A stretch of DNA of 64,000 bases from Idiomarina piscisalsi (GTDB lineage: Bacteria > Pseudomonadota > Gammaproteobacteria > Enterobacterales > Alteromonadaceae). Where the stretch lies: assembly GCF_002211765.1 (NCBI RefSeq), contig NZ_CP022133.1:620001-684000 (forward strand). The letters are read 5' to 3'. Of this stretch, positions 41,740-51,753 are shown one piece after another; the first letter of the stretch is position 1; each line of letters starts with the position of its first letter. Position numbers and translations under genes: made by a program. The notes below the pieces were generated by a model. The model was given only the letters and a program-made list of their open reading frames with translations, ran no database searches and was not told the DNA's origin.

Positions 41740-42993
41740 TTATTCGCGAATTTGACCGTTACCGGTAACCACGAATTTTTCTGTTGTCAGCGCTTGTAAG
41801 CCCATTGGACCGTAAGCGTGAAGCTTACTGGTCGAAATACCAATTTCTGCGCCTAAACCAAGCTGACCACCGTCAGAGAAACGAGATGACGCGTTTGCCA
41901 TAGTGACGGCTGAATCCACTTCACGGATGAAACGCTTCGCCGTGTCATCGTTCTCGGTAACAATGACTTCAGTGTGGCCACTACCAAACTGCTGAATGTG
42001 CTCCAACGCTGCGTCGAAATCATCGACGGTGCGAACGGCAATTTCCAGTGCCAGGTATTCTTCACCGAACTGGTCATCGCCAATTTCATCAGCACCATCA
42101 AAATAACCGACTGATCGTTTGTCCGCGTGAATAGTGACGTCTTTCTCACCTAATGCTTTAGCGGCCATAGGCAGGAATTTATCGGCGACGTCTTGATGCA
42201 CCAACAGACCTTCAAGCGCGTTGCAAACACCAGTGCGCTGAGTCTTGCCATTAAGCAAAATAGCCAGTGCTTTATCCAGGTCAGCGTCTTTATCAACGTA
42301 TAAGTGGCATACGCCTTTGTAGTGCTGAATGACTGGAATTTTACTGGTGTCGCTTACGTAGTGAATTAAGCCTTCACCACCGCGAGGAATCACTAGGTCA
42401 ATGTAGTCTTTTTGCTGTAGCAGTTCGGTCATTAATTCGCGATCTGGCGTAGGCACTACGGTAATCACGTCTTTTGGTAAACCACTTTGTTCTAGCGCTT
42501 CGTGGAGAGCTTCGGCTATTGCCTTGCTGCTCTCAATAGCTTCGCGACCACAACGCAGTATAACAGCGTTACCAGATTTAAAGCACAGCGCACCAGCATC
42601 AGCGGTGACATTAGGGCGTGCTTCGTAAATCATGGCAATGACGCCCAATGGAATACGCATCTTTTCAATTTTTAAACCGTTAGGGCGTTCTTCCAGTAGG
42701 TAACTGTCGCCCACGGGATCTTTTAAGTTGATGATCTCTTCAATAGCGGAAGCCATGCCTTCGACACGCTCTGGAGTCAGTTCCAGACGATCCATCATGG
42801 CATCGCTCAAGCCTTTCTCTTTACCGGCGACCAAGTCTTTCTTATTCACTTCAATAATCTTGTCCTGGTGTGCACGGATAGCATCCGCCATTTTTTGCAG
42901 AACTTTGTTTTTGTCTGCTTCTGATAGCGTTGCTACGGCGCGTGCCGCCTTAGCAGCACGTTGTGAAATCTCTTTAGCTAATTGCTGGCTCAT
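41740..42993 (-). CDS. proA: Gamma-glutamyl phosphate reductase
   Basis: ProA reduces glutamyl-5-phosphate to glutamate semialdehyde in proline synthesis. The 417-residue protein has the NADP/aldehyde dehydrogenase-like fold: PLGVIAMIYEARPNVTADAG, LKSGNAVILRCGREAI-type segment (CFKSGNAVILRCGREA), and the catalytic Cys in KTQRTGVCNALEGLLVH. SGHTEVIVTEND and GLGAEIGISTSKLHAYGPMG are conserved. The ATG overlaps the proB stop by four bases. Confidence 0.96.
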   Translation of the reverse strand: MSQQLAKEISQRAAKAARAVATLSEADKNKVLQKMADAIRAHQDKIIEVNKKDLVAGKEKGLSDAMMDRLELTPERVEGMASAIEEIINLKDPVGDSYLLEERPNGLKIEKMRIPLGVIAMIYEARPNVTADAGALCFKSGNAVILRCGREAIESSKAIAEALHEALEQSGLPKDVITVVPTPDRELMTELLQQKDYIDLVIPRGGEGLIHYVSDTSKIPVIQHYKGVCHLYVDKDADLDKALAILLNGKTQRTGVCNALEGLLVHQDVADKFLPMAAKALGEKDVTIHADKRSVGYFDGADEIGDDQFGEEYLALEIAVRTVDDFDAALEHIQQFGSGHTEVIVTENDDTAKRFIREVDSAVTMANASSRFSDGGQLGLGAEIGISTSKLHAYGPMGLQALTTEKFVVTGNGQIRE

Positions 42994-44105
42994 GAATCCT
43001 CCAAAATCATTAAATCGTCGCGGTGAATTACTTCTGTAATTGGGCTATAGCCAAATTGCTCAGCAATGTCTTCCGTCTGCTGTCCTTTAATGTGCATAAG
43101 CTCGTGAGAGCTATATTGGCAGATGCCTTTCGCTATAGCGTCTGTATCATTGGCACTGCGCACCAACACAGCATCTCCGCGATCAAAGTCACCTTGTACA
43201 TCAACGATGCCTGAACTGAGTAACGACGCACCGTTTTCGATCAGCGCTTTTTCTGCGCCTTCGTCTACTAATATTTCGCCCTGTGCAACCAGGGTGTGTC
43301 TTAACCAATGCTTTTTATTACTAATTGGATCAGATTGGCGACGGAAAAGTGTTCCCGGAATTTCGCCTTGTAGTAAAGATTCGAAGGTTTCGCCTTTACC
43401 ACCATTAACAATGTAAGTGTCGATACCATGCGATGTGGCCTTTTCTGCGGCCTCAATTTTCGTGCGCATACCACCGGTACCCACATCGCTCACTGAGCCG
43501 CCCGCTAATGAATAGATGCTTTCATCTATTTGCTCAACCACTGGTATTTTCTTCGCGTCAGGGTTGAGATTCGGGTCGGCGTCGTATAACCCATCAATGT
43601 CTGAGCAAATAAAGAGCGCATCAGCGTCGACAAGTGTAGCGACCATGGCGGACAGATTATCGTTGTCACCAACCTTCATTTCGTCAGTGGCGAGTGCGTC
43701 GTTTTCGTTTACCACTGGCAAAATGTTGTGTTCTAACAATCTATTGAGTGTGTTTTTGATGCTGACGTAACGAGCTCTGTCGCGTAAGTCACTATGCGTC
43801 ATGAGTAGCTGAGCGCAGGGGAAATCAAAAAAGCGCGACCAGTACCCCATCATTTCATTTTGGCCAACCGCCGACATGGCTTTACGAACAGCGACAGGTA
43901 CTTTTTTATGTTCGAAATGAATATGTTTGCGGCCGGCAGCAACACTACCAGAAGAAACTAAAACTACTTCTTGTCCGCGTTCATGACACTCGTTAATGAA
44001 ACGAGCTATGGGTAATAAAAATTTGGTGCTAACCCCAGTTTCATCTGGCGCGATGAGCGCACTCCCCACTTTCAGTACGGCTCTTCGCCAGGATGGCGCT
44101 TTCAT
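42990..44105 (-). CDS. proB: Glutamate 5-kinase
   Basis: ProB phosphorylates glutamate at the first step of proline synthesis and is normally inhibited by proline. The 371-residue protein has the amino acid kinase domain (KVGSALIAPD, LVSSGSVAAGRKHI, VNENDALATDEMKVGDND, GTGGMRTKIEAA) and a C-terminal PUA domain from about 275, as in E. coli. The start is ATG at 44105. Proline also serves as an osmolyte in marine bacteria, but no regulatory site is clear upstream. Confidence 0.96.
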   Translation of the reverse strand: MKAPSWRRAVLKVGSALIAPDETGVSTKFLLPIARFINECHERGQEVVLVSSGSVAAGRKHIHFEHKKVPVAVRKAMSAVGQNEMMGYWSRFFDFPCAQLLMTHSDLRDRARYVSIKNTLNRLLEHNILPVVNENDALATDEMKVGDNDNLSAMVATLVDADALFICSDIDGLYDADPNLNPDAKKIPVVEQIDESIYSLAGGSVSDVGTGGMRTKIEAAEKATSHGIDTYIVNGGKGETFESLLQGEIPGTLFRRQSDPISNKKHWLRHTLVAQGEILVDEGAEKALIENGASLLSSGIVDVQGDFDRGDAVLVRSANDTDAIAKGICQYSSHELMHIKGQQTEDIAEQFGYSPITEVIHRDDLMILEDS

Positions 44106-44228
44106 AAAGACTCCCTTTTGTTGAATTCGTTAGTAGTCTAACAGATTGCCCTAATGAGCTCCAGTAACGCCCATAAGTTATAACTATTGTCAATATATTA
44201 GAGAATCATAGAAACTGACAAGAAAAAT

Positions 44229-44257
44229 AAAAAAGCCCCTTTGAAATAGGGGCTTAA
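44229..44257 (-). terminator. Rho-independent terminator after yggX
   Basis: On the minus strand AAGCCCCT-ATTTCAA-AGGGGCTT is followed by TTTTATTTTT. It lies 25 bases beyond the yggX stop and separates mutY-yggX from proB-proA. Confidence 0.88.
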
Positions 44258-44281
44258 AGGTAAGCATAGCAAGCATTAAAG

Positions 44282-44554
44282 TTAGCTTTCAGGTGGTGTA
44301 TAGCCTTCAATATGAACGTCTTTATGCTCGAACAAAAAGTCAGTCATTTGTTTCTCTAAAAACTCTCTGTCGTTTGGATCCATCATATTCAAGCGTTTTT
44401 CATTAATCAGCATGGTTTGCTTTTTTTGCCACTCGGCCCAGGCTTCCTTTGAAATATGGTTGAAAATGCGCTCACCCAGCTCGCCGGGGTATAACTGAAA
44501 GTCCAGGCCCTCGGCGTCTTTTTGTAAATATTCGCAAAATACAGTACGGCTCAT
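44282..44554 (-). CDS. yggX: Probable iron-trafficking protein YggX
   Basis: YggX protects iron-sulfur proteins from oxidative damage and has been proposed to move Fe(II). The 90-residue protein contains the conserved start [19 protein letters not shown] with Cys7, then [19 protein letters not shown] and [17 protein letters not shown]. It follows mutY by 11 bases, the usual pairing in gammaproteobacteria, where both protect against oxidation. Confidence 0.95.
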   Translation of the reverse strand: MSRTVFCEYLQKDAEGLDFQLYPGELGERIFNHISKEAWAEWQKKQTMLINEKRLNMMDPNDREFLEKQMTDFLFEHKDVHIEGYTPPES

Positions 44555-44565
44555 AATTCGCTCGC

Positions 44566-45606
44566 TTATTTGTTCAGTTCTTTAAGTAGTTTAACGGTTG
44601 GGGCGGCAAAGCCCAACTGCTGTTCCGAATCCAGACTAAACCACATAGACTGGCCAGACTCACTAACCCAACTTACTTTCTTAGAGAGATTAATGATGAC
44701 TGGAAGACAGTCTAAATGAAAGTGGCTGAATGTGTGTCTAAATTCAGTCAGTGGTTTGCTCGACTCAGCAGCAACCCCCAGTTTGTCGAGAATACGTTCT
44801 ACGTCGTTACTTGTTTGCGCCTGAGGGAAGCCCCAGAGTCCACCCCAAATACCTTGTTGCGGATTTTTTTGTAGCAAGACTTCGTTGCCGCATTTAATCA
44901 TTAACAGCTGAGTCGTCTTTACCGGTTTTGTTTTTTTCGGCTTTTTGCCTGGGTAAAGCTCAATAGTATTGTTGGCAAATGCTTCGCAAGTTGCTGAGAT
45001 AGGACAGCGGTGACACTCAGGTCTTGTTCGAGTACAGACAGTAGCCCCAATATCCATCATCGCTTGGTTATAGTTGTCGCACTCTTCCTCGGGGGTTAAT
45101 TCATCACTGACTTCCCATAGACGCTTTTGCACCGATGCCTTTCCTGGCCAGCCGTCAATGGCAAAGTGTCTGGTCAGAACGCGTTTAACGTTACCGTCGA
45201 GAATGGGGGCGTATAGTCCGTGCCCCAAAGATAAAATAGCACCCGCTGTGGAGCGGCCTATTCCGGGTAACTCCTCGAGAGCTTCAACGGTCGTTGGAAA
45301 CTGGCCGTTGAAGTCCTGACTGATAATTTGCGCGGCTTTATGCAAATTTCGAGCTCTGGCGTAGTAGCCAAGCCCAGTCCACAGGCTTAGTACATGATCT
45401 TGTTGGGCCTTTGCCAACGTATGAATGTCCGGAAAGTCATTCATAAACCGTTGAAAGTAAGGGATGACGGTCGTGACTTGAGTTTGCTGTAGCATAATTT
45501 CCGACACCCAAACTTTATAAGGCGTCTTACTTTGCTGCCATGGCAAATGCTTACGACCAAATTGGTGATACCACTTAAGGACTTTGCTACTAAAGGACTG
45601 AGTCAA
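44566..45606 (-). CDS. mutY: Adenine DNA glycosylase MutY
   Basis: MutY removes adenine mispaired with 8-oxoguanine. The 346-residue protein has the catalytic Glu in [15 protein letters not shown], the helix-hairpin-helix [14 protein letters not shown] followed by catalytic Asp in [13 protein letters not shown], the 4Fe-4S cluster ligands in [17 protein letters not shown] (Cys-X6-Cys-X2-Cys-X5-Cys) and a C-terminal NUDIX-like domain (~230-346). Its length is normal (E. coli 350). Start ATG 45606 is the obvious one. Confidence 0.96.
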   Translation of the reverse strand: MTQSFSSKVLKWYHQFGRKHLPWQQSKTPYKVWVSEIMLQQTQVTTVIPYFQRFMNDFPDIHTLAKAQQDHVLSLWTGLGYYARARNLHKAAQIISQDFNGQFPTTVEALEELPGIGRSTAGAILSLGHGLYAPILDGNVKRVLTRHFAIDGWPGKASVQKRLWEVSDELTPEEECDNYNQAMMDIGATVCTRTRPECHRCPISATCEAFANNTIELYPGKKPKKTKPVKTTQLLMIKCGNEVLLQKNPQQGIWGGLWGFPQAQTSNDVERILDKLGVAAESSKPLTEFRHTFSHFHLDCLPVIINLSKKVSWVSESGQSMWFSLDSEQQLGFAAPTVKLLKELNK

Positions 45607-45721
45607 CTGTAAATCTCTGCAAATGGAAATGACTTATAAAAAAATTGTACTACGCTTTACATCATAAATAGTCTCTCATATTTAGAGCTGATTTGTTATT
45701 GCATCGAAAAGGAGATTTGCA

Positions 45722-46810
45722 ATGAAAGCAGTAAACTTAATTACCCTATCTTTAATTGCTGCGGGCTTAACCGCACCAGTTTTTGCACAACAAACGCAAG
45801 CCGAAAAAGATGACTTCTATTTAGGCGCTCGTTTAGGTGCCTTTTCTGCCGATGAAGATCGAGTTGCGGTCGACAATAACCAACTGTTTTTCGTTGATGA
45901 CGGCTTTAAAACCTTTACGTCAGGCATTGAAGCCGGCTACATGATGACAGAAGCTTGGGAAGCTCGTATTTATTACGACTACATGGAAGCTGATCTCGTT
46001 GGCGGCGGCGATGCCTATGGCGATAGCTATGGTGTCGATGCACTTTATCACTTTAATAACAACATCTACGCCGGTTTGGGTGTGAATAACACTGAAATCG
46101 GTGAGGTAACGGATGTTGCAGCGCGAGCGACAGTGGGTCATCGTAGCTTTATTAACGATAACCTGGCATGGCGTATTGAAGGTGGCGTCCAGCGTGGTTG
46201 GGAAGAAGACTATACTGAAATGTTTGCTAACATCGGCTTACAGTGGTTCTTTGGTGGTCGTGACGCAAGCCCTGAGCCGCGCCCAAGACCAGAACCACAA
46301 AAAGTGGCACCGGAACCAAAACCAGAACCGAAGCCAGTTGATTCAGATGGTGACGGTGTCATTGATGCAAATGACAAGTGTGCGAATACGCCAAAAGACT
46401 ACTCGGTTGACGAAGATGGTTGCATCTTATACGAGAATGAAACCATTACCGAAGAGCTGTTGGTTGAGTTCGACCTGAACTCGTCAAAGATTCGTGATAA
46501 TGCCTATGACGATATTGAAGAGATGGCGGAGTTCATGAAAGAGCATCCACAGCTGGATATCACTATTCATGGCCACACTGACAGTACCGGCAAAGCAGAA
46601 TACAACCAGTGGTTGTCAGAGAAGCGGGCTAAGTCAGTTGCTGATGCATTAGTTAATCGCTATGGCATTGAGCGTAGCCGCGTAGATTCAAAAGGTCATG
46701 GTGAATCACAGCCGAAAGTACGTGAAAACAGTGCCGCTGACCGTCAGGCGAATCGTCGTATCGAAGCCGTCTTAAAAGTCGTCAACCGCGTACCGAAAGA
46801 GCGTAAATAG
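45722..46810 (+). CDS. OmpA-family outer-membrane protein
   Basis: This is an abundant structural protein linking outer membrane and peptidoglycan. It has a signal peptide (residues 1-22, TAPVFA|QQ), an eight-strand beta barrel (about 30-175), a Pro/Glu/Lys-rich hinge (PEPRPRPEPQKVAPEPKPEP), a thrombospondin-3-like calcium motif (DSDGDGVIDANDKCANTP) and the OmpA C-terminal domain with IHGHTDSTGKAEYNQWLSEK and the Arg in ANRRIEAVL that bind peptidoglycan. Length is 362 aa. ATG 45722 has AAGGAGA upstream. It stands between the divergent mutY and trmB. Confidence 0.92.
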   Translation: MKAVNLITLSLIAAGLTAPVFAQQTQAEKDDFYLGARLGAFSADEDRVAVDNNQLFFVDDGFKTFTSGIEAGYMMTEAWEARIYYDYMEADLVGGGDAYGDSYGVDALYHFNNNIYAGLGVNNTEIGEVTDVAARATVGHRSFINDNLAWRIEGGVQRGWEEDYTEMFANIGLQWFFGGRDASPEPRPRPEPQKVAPEPKPEPKPVDSDGDGVIDANDKCANTPKDYSVDEDGCILYENETITEELLVEFDLNSSKIRDNAYDDIEEMAEFMKEHPQLDITIHGHTDSTGKAEYNQWLSEKRAKSVADALVNRYGIERSRVDSKGHGESQPKVRENSAADRQANRRIEAVLKVVNRVPKERK

Positions 46811-46860
46811 TACGTTGTATTGATAGGCTGAAACAGCGATAATATCGCACGAGATATCAA

Positions 46861-46889
46861 CAGGCCTGATTATTCAGGCCTGTTTTTTT
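46861..46889 (+). terminator. Rho-independent terminator after ompA
   Basis: CAGGCCTGA-TTAT-TCAGGCCTG is followed by seven T, about 50 bases past the stop codon. Confidence 0.93.
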
Positions 46890-46921
46890 GGTGTTAGCTG
46901 TTATCAATGGTTTAGGTACGG

Positions 46922-47641
46922 ATGAGTCATTTTAAAAGTGCGGAAGAAGCTGCTGCGGCAGGGAAGTATGTAAGAACTGTGCGTAGCTTTGTTAAGCGCG
47001 AGGGACGTTTAACAAAAGGTCAGGCGGGAGCCATAGAACGACAGTGGCCTAAAATGGGTCTGTCATTGGCCGGCGGAATGCTGAGTTTTAAGGACGTTTT
47101 TAACCGCGAAGCCCCTGTTACTCTGGAAATAGGTTTTGGCATGGGTCACTCGTTAGTTGCAATGGCTGAGACTGATCCTGAACGCAATTTTATTGGCATC
47201 GAAGTCCACGAACCTGGCGTTGGCGCGTGTTTAATGGCTGCTGAAGAAGCGGGATTGAGTAATTTGCGTGTTTTTCATGAAGACGCCGTAGAGGTTCTCA
47301 AGCAGTGTGTGCCTGACAAAAGCCTTAACTGTGTGCAGGTGTTCTTTCCTGACCCATGGCACAAAAAACGCCATCACAAACGCCGAATCATACAACCAGA
47401 GTTTGTTGAACTGCTTGTTCAGAAGCTAGAGTCTGGTGGCATTATTCATTTAGCAACAGATTGGGAAAACTACGCAGAACACATGCTAGAAGTGCTGAAT
47501 GGTAGCAGTGCACTGACTAACTTATCCGCATCGGGTGACTACATTCCAAGACCTGATAGCCGACCGAAAACTAAATTTGAACGTCGCGGCGAAGGCAAAG
47601 GGCATGGCGTTTGGGACCTACAGTTTAAGGTCGCTGAATAA
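46922..47641 (+). CDS. trmB: tRNA (guanine-N7)-methyltransferase
   Basis: TrmB methylates G46 in the tRNA variable loop using S-adenosylmethionine. The 239-residue protein has the cofactor motif [27 protein letters not shown], the conserved [17 protein letters not shown] and the C-terminal [17 protein letters not shown]. These are diagnostic. Start ATG 46922 follows the ompA terminator by 32 bases. Confidence 0.96.
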   Translation: MSHFKSAEEAAAAGKYVRTVRSFVKREGRLTKGQAGAIERQWPKMGLSLAGGMLSFKDVFNREAPVTLEIGFGMGHSLVAMAETDPERNFIGIEVHEPGVGACLMAAEEAGLSNLRVFHEDAVEVLKQCVPDKSLNCVQVFFPDPWHKKRHHKRRIIQPEFVELLVQKLESGGIIHLATDWENYAEHMLEVLNGSSALTNLSASGDYIPRPDSRPKTKFERRGEGKGHGVWDLQFKVAE

Positions 47642-47650
47642 TAAGAGAAA

Positions 47651-47677
47651 ACGCTTCCCGAATTAGTCGAGAAGCGT
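47651..47677 (-). terminator. Terminator hairpin at the end of hemW
   Basis: ACGCTTC (47651-47657) pairs with GAAGCGT (47671-47677), with inner pairing CGA/TCG around an ATTAG loop and one mismatch. The stem overlaps the hemW stop codon, and on the minus strand it is followed by TTTCTCTT. Confidence 0.55.
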
Positions 47678-48817
47678 ATCTAAAACTGAGTTTAGAAAGC
47701 GGTGTCCTTTGGGTGTTAGTTCCCAGGTCGCCTCGTTTTCTGTTAAAAGTTCCAACTTCAGGGCTTTATCCAGTTGCTTCGATGCATGTGACGAAGGTAA
47801 GCCTGTCGTGTCCTCAAAACGTTGCTTAGAAACCGGCTCCATCAAGCGAAACTGGTTCATAAAGAACTCAAAGGTTACATCCTCTTTAGCCACTTCATTA
47901 AGTTTGTAGCGTAGTGGTTTGGTTAAATCGAGATAGCCTTTGGGGTGTTTAATTTTTTCGCAGCGAATGATGCGCTGTTCCTGTTCCAACGTTATCTTAC
48001 TATGCGCGCCGCAGCCAATGCCCAGGTAGTCGCCGAACTGCCAGTAATTACGGTTATGGCGACTCTGGTGGTTGGGTTTAGAGTAAGCGCTAACTTCGTA
48101 CTGCTTATAGCCGGCCGCCTCCAAAAGCTCATGCCCTTTTTGATAAATATCCCAGAGCGTCTCTTCATCCGGGAGTTGAGGAGGCGAGCTTGCAAACAAG
48201 GTATTCGGTTCAATGGTGAGCTGATACCAGGAAATATGCGGAGGGTTCAGGGCAATCACTTGTTTTAAGTCATCCATAGCGGCCTCTACGGACTGATCGG
48301 GGAGGCCGTGCATTAGGTCCAAATTGAAGCTTTTTAATGGCAGTTTTGATGCGTGTGCAGCTGCCTCGCGGGCCTGCTCAGGGTCATGTATGCGGCCTAA
48401 CCGGGACAGCTGCTCTGATTGCAGGCTTTGCACACCAATCGACAAACGAGTGATGCCTGCTTTGACGAAGTCTGCAAACTTTTCTGTTTCAAAAGTTCCT
48501 GGATTAGCTTCCATGGTTATTTCGCAGTCATCCGTCAAGGCAAGCAATTGCCGAATGCCATCCATAAGTGACTGCATGGCGGCTCCACTGAACACGCTGG
48601 GTGTTCCGCCACCAATAAATATCGACGTAATCTCTCTTCCCTGTACCCAATCTAAATCGGCTCGTAAGTCATCGAGTAGTCGGGCTACGTACTCTCGCTC
48701 GGGAATTTCCCCCGACAGCTTGTGCGAATTGAAATCGCAATACGGACACTTTTGTATGCACCACGGGATATGAACGTAGAGGGACAGAGGCGGTAACTGG
48801 AGTTTAGGTGTGGACAT
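47663..48817 (-). CDS. hemW: Heme chaperone HemW (radical SAM)
   Basis: HemW is a radical SAM-related heme-binding chaperone often misnamed as a coproporphyrinogen oxidase. The 384-residue protein has the cluster motif HIPWCIQKCPYCDFNS with Cys20, Cys24 and Cys27, then FIGGGTPSVFS, MEANPGTFETEK, LSIGVQSLQ and NRNYWQFGDYLGIGCGAHS. It lacks the N-terminal extension of true HemN. Its ATG overlaps the rdgB stop by one base (TAATG). Confidence 0.93.
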   Translation of the reverse strand: MSTPKLQLPPLSLYVHIPWCIQKCPYCDFNSHKLSGEIPEREYVARLLDDLRADLDWVQGREITSIFIGGGTPSVFSGAAMQSLMDGIRQLLALTDDCEITMEANPGTFETEKFADFVKAGITRLSIGVQSLQSEQLSRLGRIHDPEQAREAAAHASKLPLKSFNLDLMHGLPDQSVEAAMDDLKQVIALNPPHISWYQLTIEPNTLFASSPPQLPDEETLWDIYQKGHELLEAAGYKQYEVSAYSKPNHQSRHNRNYWQFGDYLGIGCGAHSKITLEQEQRIIRCEKIKHPKGYLDLTKPLRYKLNEVAKEDVTFEFFMNQFRLMEPVSKQRFEDTTGLPSSHASKQLDKALKLELLTENEATWELTPKGHRFLNSVLDTLLD

Positions 48818-49425
48818 TAACTGAATTGACTCAATAGCTGTTTTAACGCTTGACCACGATGGCTGAGCTTCTGTTTTACTGACGGCTCTAACTCAGCCGC
48901 TGAACACTTGTGCTGCTCAACCCAAAATATCGGGTCGTACCCGAAACCGTTGGTACCCTGTGGTGAGGTTAAAATGGAGCCGTGCCACATGCCATGGCAA
49001 ATGAGCGGCGTCGGGTCTTCTGCGCTTTTCATATAAACCAACACACAATGGAATTGCGCTTGCCGGCCTTCGCTCGGTACGCTCGACAATGCCTCTAATA
49101 GCTTTTCGATGTTGTCACTATCCGATGCGTCTGCACCGGCGTATCGGGCAGAGTAAACGCCCGGGGCGCCGTTCAAGGCATCAACAGCCAGACCGGAGTC
49201 ATCAGCAATGGCTGGAAGGCCAGTCTTTTCACACGCATGGCGAGCTTTAATGATGGCATTTTCGACAAAAGTAGTGCCGGTTTCTTCGGCCTCTTCAAAC
49301 GACCAGTTCGACTGAGGCAATACTTGCCAGTCTGAGGTGTTCGCATTGCCAGCCAGCATTGCCTGTAATTCTTTGACTTTGCCTGGGTTTCCCGTTGCTA
49401 GTACGATTTCTTTTGCCGTTGCCAT
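48817..49425 (-). CDS. rdgB: dITP/XTP pyrophosphatase RdgB
   Basis: RdgB removes non-canonical purine nucleotides (dITP, XTP) before they enter DNA. The 202-residue protein has [17 protein letters not shown] at the N-terminus, [26 protein letters not shown] (adjacent motifs), [12 protein letters not shown] and [10 protein letters not shown], all signatures of the HAM1 family. Start ATG 49425 has GAGGT upstream. It is translationally coupled to hemW. Confidence 0.96.
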   Translation of the reverse strand: MATAKEIVLATGNPGKVKELQAMLAGNANTSDWQVLPQSNWSFEEAEETGTTFVENAIIKARHACEKTGLPAIADDSGLAVDALNGAPGVYSARYAGADASDSDNIEKLLEALSSVPSEGRQAQFHCVLVYMKSAEDPTPLICHGMWHGSILTSPQGTNGFGYDPIFWVEQHKCSAAELEPSVKQKLSHRGQALKQLLSQFS

Positions 49426-49508
49426 AATTAATACCTCACGCCTGTTCGGCGCACAGGATATCGGTTTTTGGCAGAATTTGAAATCTTCACAAAGAAAATG
49501 CGTAAAGC

Positions 49509-49517
49509 TGTTATGAT
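49509..49517 (+). promoter_or_regulatory. Possible extended -10 promoter for nhaP2
   Basis: TGTTATGAT holds a TG extension and a TATGAT -10, about 35 bases before the TTG start of nhaP2. No convincing -35 is present. Confidence 0.4.
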
Positions 49518-49551
49518 GAAAAGAGAAAAGCGATAAAAAAGGAGCGGTTAG

Positions 49552-51282
49552 TTGGACTCTGCGAATACCCTAATTCTGCTGTGCGGTTTATTGTTGGTTG
49601 TTAGCATTTTGGCCGCGGTTTTATCGAATCGTTTAGGCGCTCCGGTACTTCTGACCTTCTTGTTGGTTGGAATGCTAGCCGGTGAGCAGGGTATTTTAGG
49701 TGTCGAATTCAATAATCCCGACATTGCCTTTTTTATTGGCTCGGCGGCATTGGTTATTATTCTTTTCGATGGCGGTATGCGAACTCACCCTGAGCGTTTT
49801 CGTGTGGCGCTCTGGCCGGCAATAAGTCTGGCAACCATAGGTGTGGCATTAACCTGTACTATTGTTGCTACGTCGGCCGTTTACTTCTTTAATCTGCCTT
49901 GGCCTGCTGCTTTATTGATGGGGGCCATTCTCAGTTCTACCGATGCCGCCGCGGTATTCGGTATTTTCCAGTCTCGTGGCCTGCAGATTAAAGAGCGGGT
50001 TGCTTCAACACTTGAAATAGAATCGGGCAGTAATGACCCAATGGCCGTCATCCTTACCTTAACGATGACGGCTGCGGTTGCCAGCGGAACCATGACCGAA
50101 TGGCATTGGATGGCGCTGGATATTGTTTGGCAGCTTATTGGCGGGTTGGCTATTGGTTGGCTCGGAGGGCGGTTGTTTATTGTCGCTGCGCGAAAACTGC
50201 CATTAAGCTTTAGTTTTTTTCCGTTGCTGGCCATCGCCTGCGCTATTTCTATCTACGCAATAACCGCCAAAATTCAGGCGAGCGGCTTTTTAGCGGTCTA
50301 TTTAATGGGATTTGTCATAGGTAATGCGCGCTTGCCTCAACTTGTGCATATTTTGCAGGTTCAGGATGGACTGGCCTGGTTAAGCCAAATAACCATGTTT
50401 TTGATACTGGGTTTGTTGGTTGTGCCATCTCATCTGGTTGCTAACGCACCTATTGCCATTGGTATCGCCGTGGCGCTTATCTTTATCGCCCGCCCGCTGG
50501 CGGTTATTGTGAGTTTGTTACCGTTCAGTTTCCCGTGGCGGGAACAGGTATTTATAAGTTGGGTCGGGCTTAGAGGGGCCGTGCCTATTATCCTGGCTTT
50601 GTTTCCATGGTTAAGTGGCGTGCCGAACCAGGAACTTTACTTTGATATCGCGTTCGTGGTCGTGATGATATCGCTGATTATTCAGGGGTGGACGATTGCA
50701 CCGGTTGCGCGCTGGCTTGGGCTTGAAGTGCCATTAAAAGCGCAGCCTCAACAACGTATGCCGTTGTCATCGGTGCCAAGCTCTGAAGCTTTAGAGGTTT
50801 GGTTATACCGTATCGATAAAACGTCACCTGCTTGTGACCACACCTGGAAAGAGCTCAAGCTGACAGCACCAGCCACTTTTGTCGGATTAATTCGAGAGGG
50901 TGAATGGCTGCAACCTGAAACTCAACCAACAGTCGAAGAGGGCGACGGCTTACTGGTGGCAGCAACGGTGAAAGACATTGATGAAGTCAGCCGGATACTT
51001 GCATCAGGTGGTAAAGGCTTGAAAGTGAATGAAAAAGACTTCTTTGGTGACTTCACGCTACGGGGTGACCTGACACTGGCTGATGTGGGTAGCTTTTACC
51101 CCTTAGGCAACCTTGATGAGAGCTTGCTAAGTACGACTATCGCAGATTACTTTTCCCAGAAGTTTCACCGCCGGGTCGTTATTGGTGACAAAGTGAAATT
51201 GGGCGATGTGGTGTTAACCGTCAGAAGTGTGAGTGAAACCGGCGATATTCAATCCATAGGTGTAAAGCCGGTTAACAACTAA
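49552..51282 (+). CDS. nhaP2: K+(Na+)/H+ antiporter, NhaP2/CvrA type
   Basis: This CPA1 antiporter exchanges potassium or sodium for protons and helps control cell volume and internal ion levels. The 576-residue protein has ~12 transmembrane helices (1-390) with [12 protein letters not shown] and the ion-binding [13 protein letters not shown] motif, then a soluble C-terminal part including a TrkA-C-like segment and a CorC/HlyC-type domain (~490-576). The start is a TTG at 49552 with GGAG seven bases upstream; no ATG fits. It stands between DUF4426 and rdgB on the opposite strand to both. Confidence 0.9.
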   Translation: MDSANTLILLCGLLLVVSILAAVLSNRLGAPVLLTFLLVGMLAGEQGILGVEFNNPDIAFFIGSAALVIILFDGGMRTHPERFRVALWPAISLATIGVALTCTIVATSAVYFFNLPWPAALLMGAILSSTDAAAVFGIFQSRGLQIKERVASTLEIESGSNDPMAVILTLTMTAAVASGTMTEWHWMALDIVWQLIGGLAIGWLGGRLFIVAARKLPLSFSFFPLLAIACAISIYAITAKIQASGFLAVYLMGFVIGNARLPQLVHILQVQDGLAWLSQITMFLILGLLVVPSHLVANAPIAIGIAVALIFIARPLAVIVSLLPFSFPWREQVFISWVGLRGAVPIILALFPWLSGVPNQELYFDIAFVVVMISLIIQGWTIAPVARWLGLEVPLKAQPQQRMPLSSVPSSEALEVWLYRIDKTSPACDHTWKELKLTAPATFVGLIREGEWLQPETQPTVEEGDGLLVAATVKDIDEVSRILASGGKGLKVNEKDFFGDFTLRGDLTLADVGSFYPLGNLDESLLSTTIADYFSQKFHRRVVIGDKVKLGDVVLTVRSVSETGDIQSIGVKPVNN

Positions 51283-51291
51283 ACCGGTAAG

Positions 51292-51717
51292 TCAGTCGTT
51301 TAACCAAAACTCCTGGTTAAATTTTAAAGTTTGCTCATCACCAATAGTAATAGTGAAACGCAAGGTTTCTGCGTTGGTGTAGTCAAATTGCGCGATATAG
51401 TATACGGCTTCAGACTCTGTAATTTTTTGGAAATCCAGTGTTTGAACTTGACCAAGAGGGTTCACGACTTGACCGGTAACGCCCGGTGCCTGTGGTGCTT
51501 GTGTGTTTTTGTCCAACACAGCTATGTTCAAAACACCTTTAGAAGCACTGCGGGTAATATTGTAGGTAGTGGCCACTTTAGGCGCTAAAAATGTGGAAGT
51601 AAAAGCACTGTAATGAACCTCCCAGTCACCCAGCGTTTGTTTCTGCTCGGCGTTTGCTGAGCCAGAAAAACACGCCAATAATGCGACGCTGATTGCAAAT
51701 AGAGTACTTTTCAACAT
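51292..51717 (-). CDS. Conserved secreted protein, DUF4426
   Basis: The 141-residue protein has a signal peptide (MLKSTLFAISVALLACFSGS, cut near ANA|EQ) and a small beta-rich domain beginning LGDWEVHYSAFTSTFL, which is characteristic of DUF4426. No function is known. It follows yggT by 36 bases in the conserved yggS-proC-yggT-DUF4426 order. ATG at 51717 with GGGAG upstream is preferred over GTG at 51732. Confidence 0.85.
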   Translation of the reverse strand: MLKSTLFAISVALLACFSGSANAEQKQTLGDWEVHYSAFTSTFLAPKVATTYNITRSASKGVLNIAVLDKNTQAPQAPGVTGQVVNPLGQVQTLDFQKITESEAVYYIAQFDYTNAETLRFTITIGDEQTLKFNQEFWLND

Positions 51718-51753
51718 AACTTTTACTCCCACTTTATACGTTAGCCACTAAGC

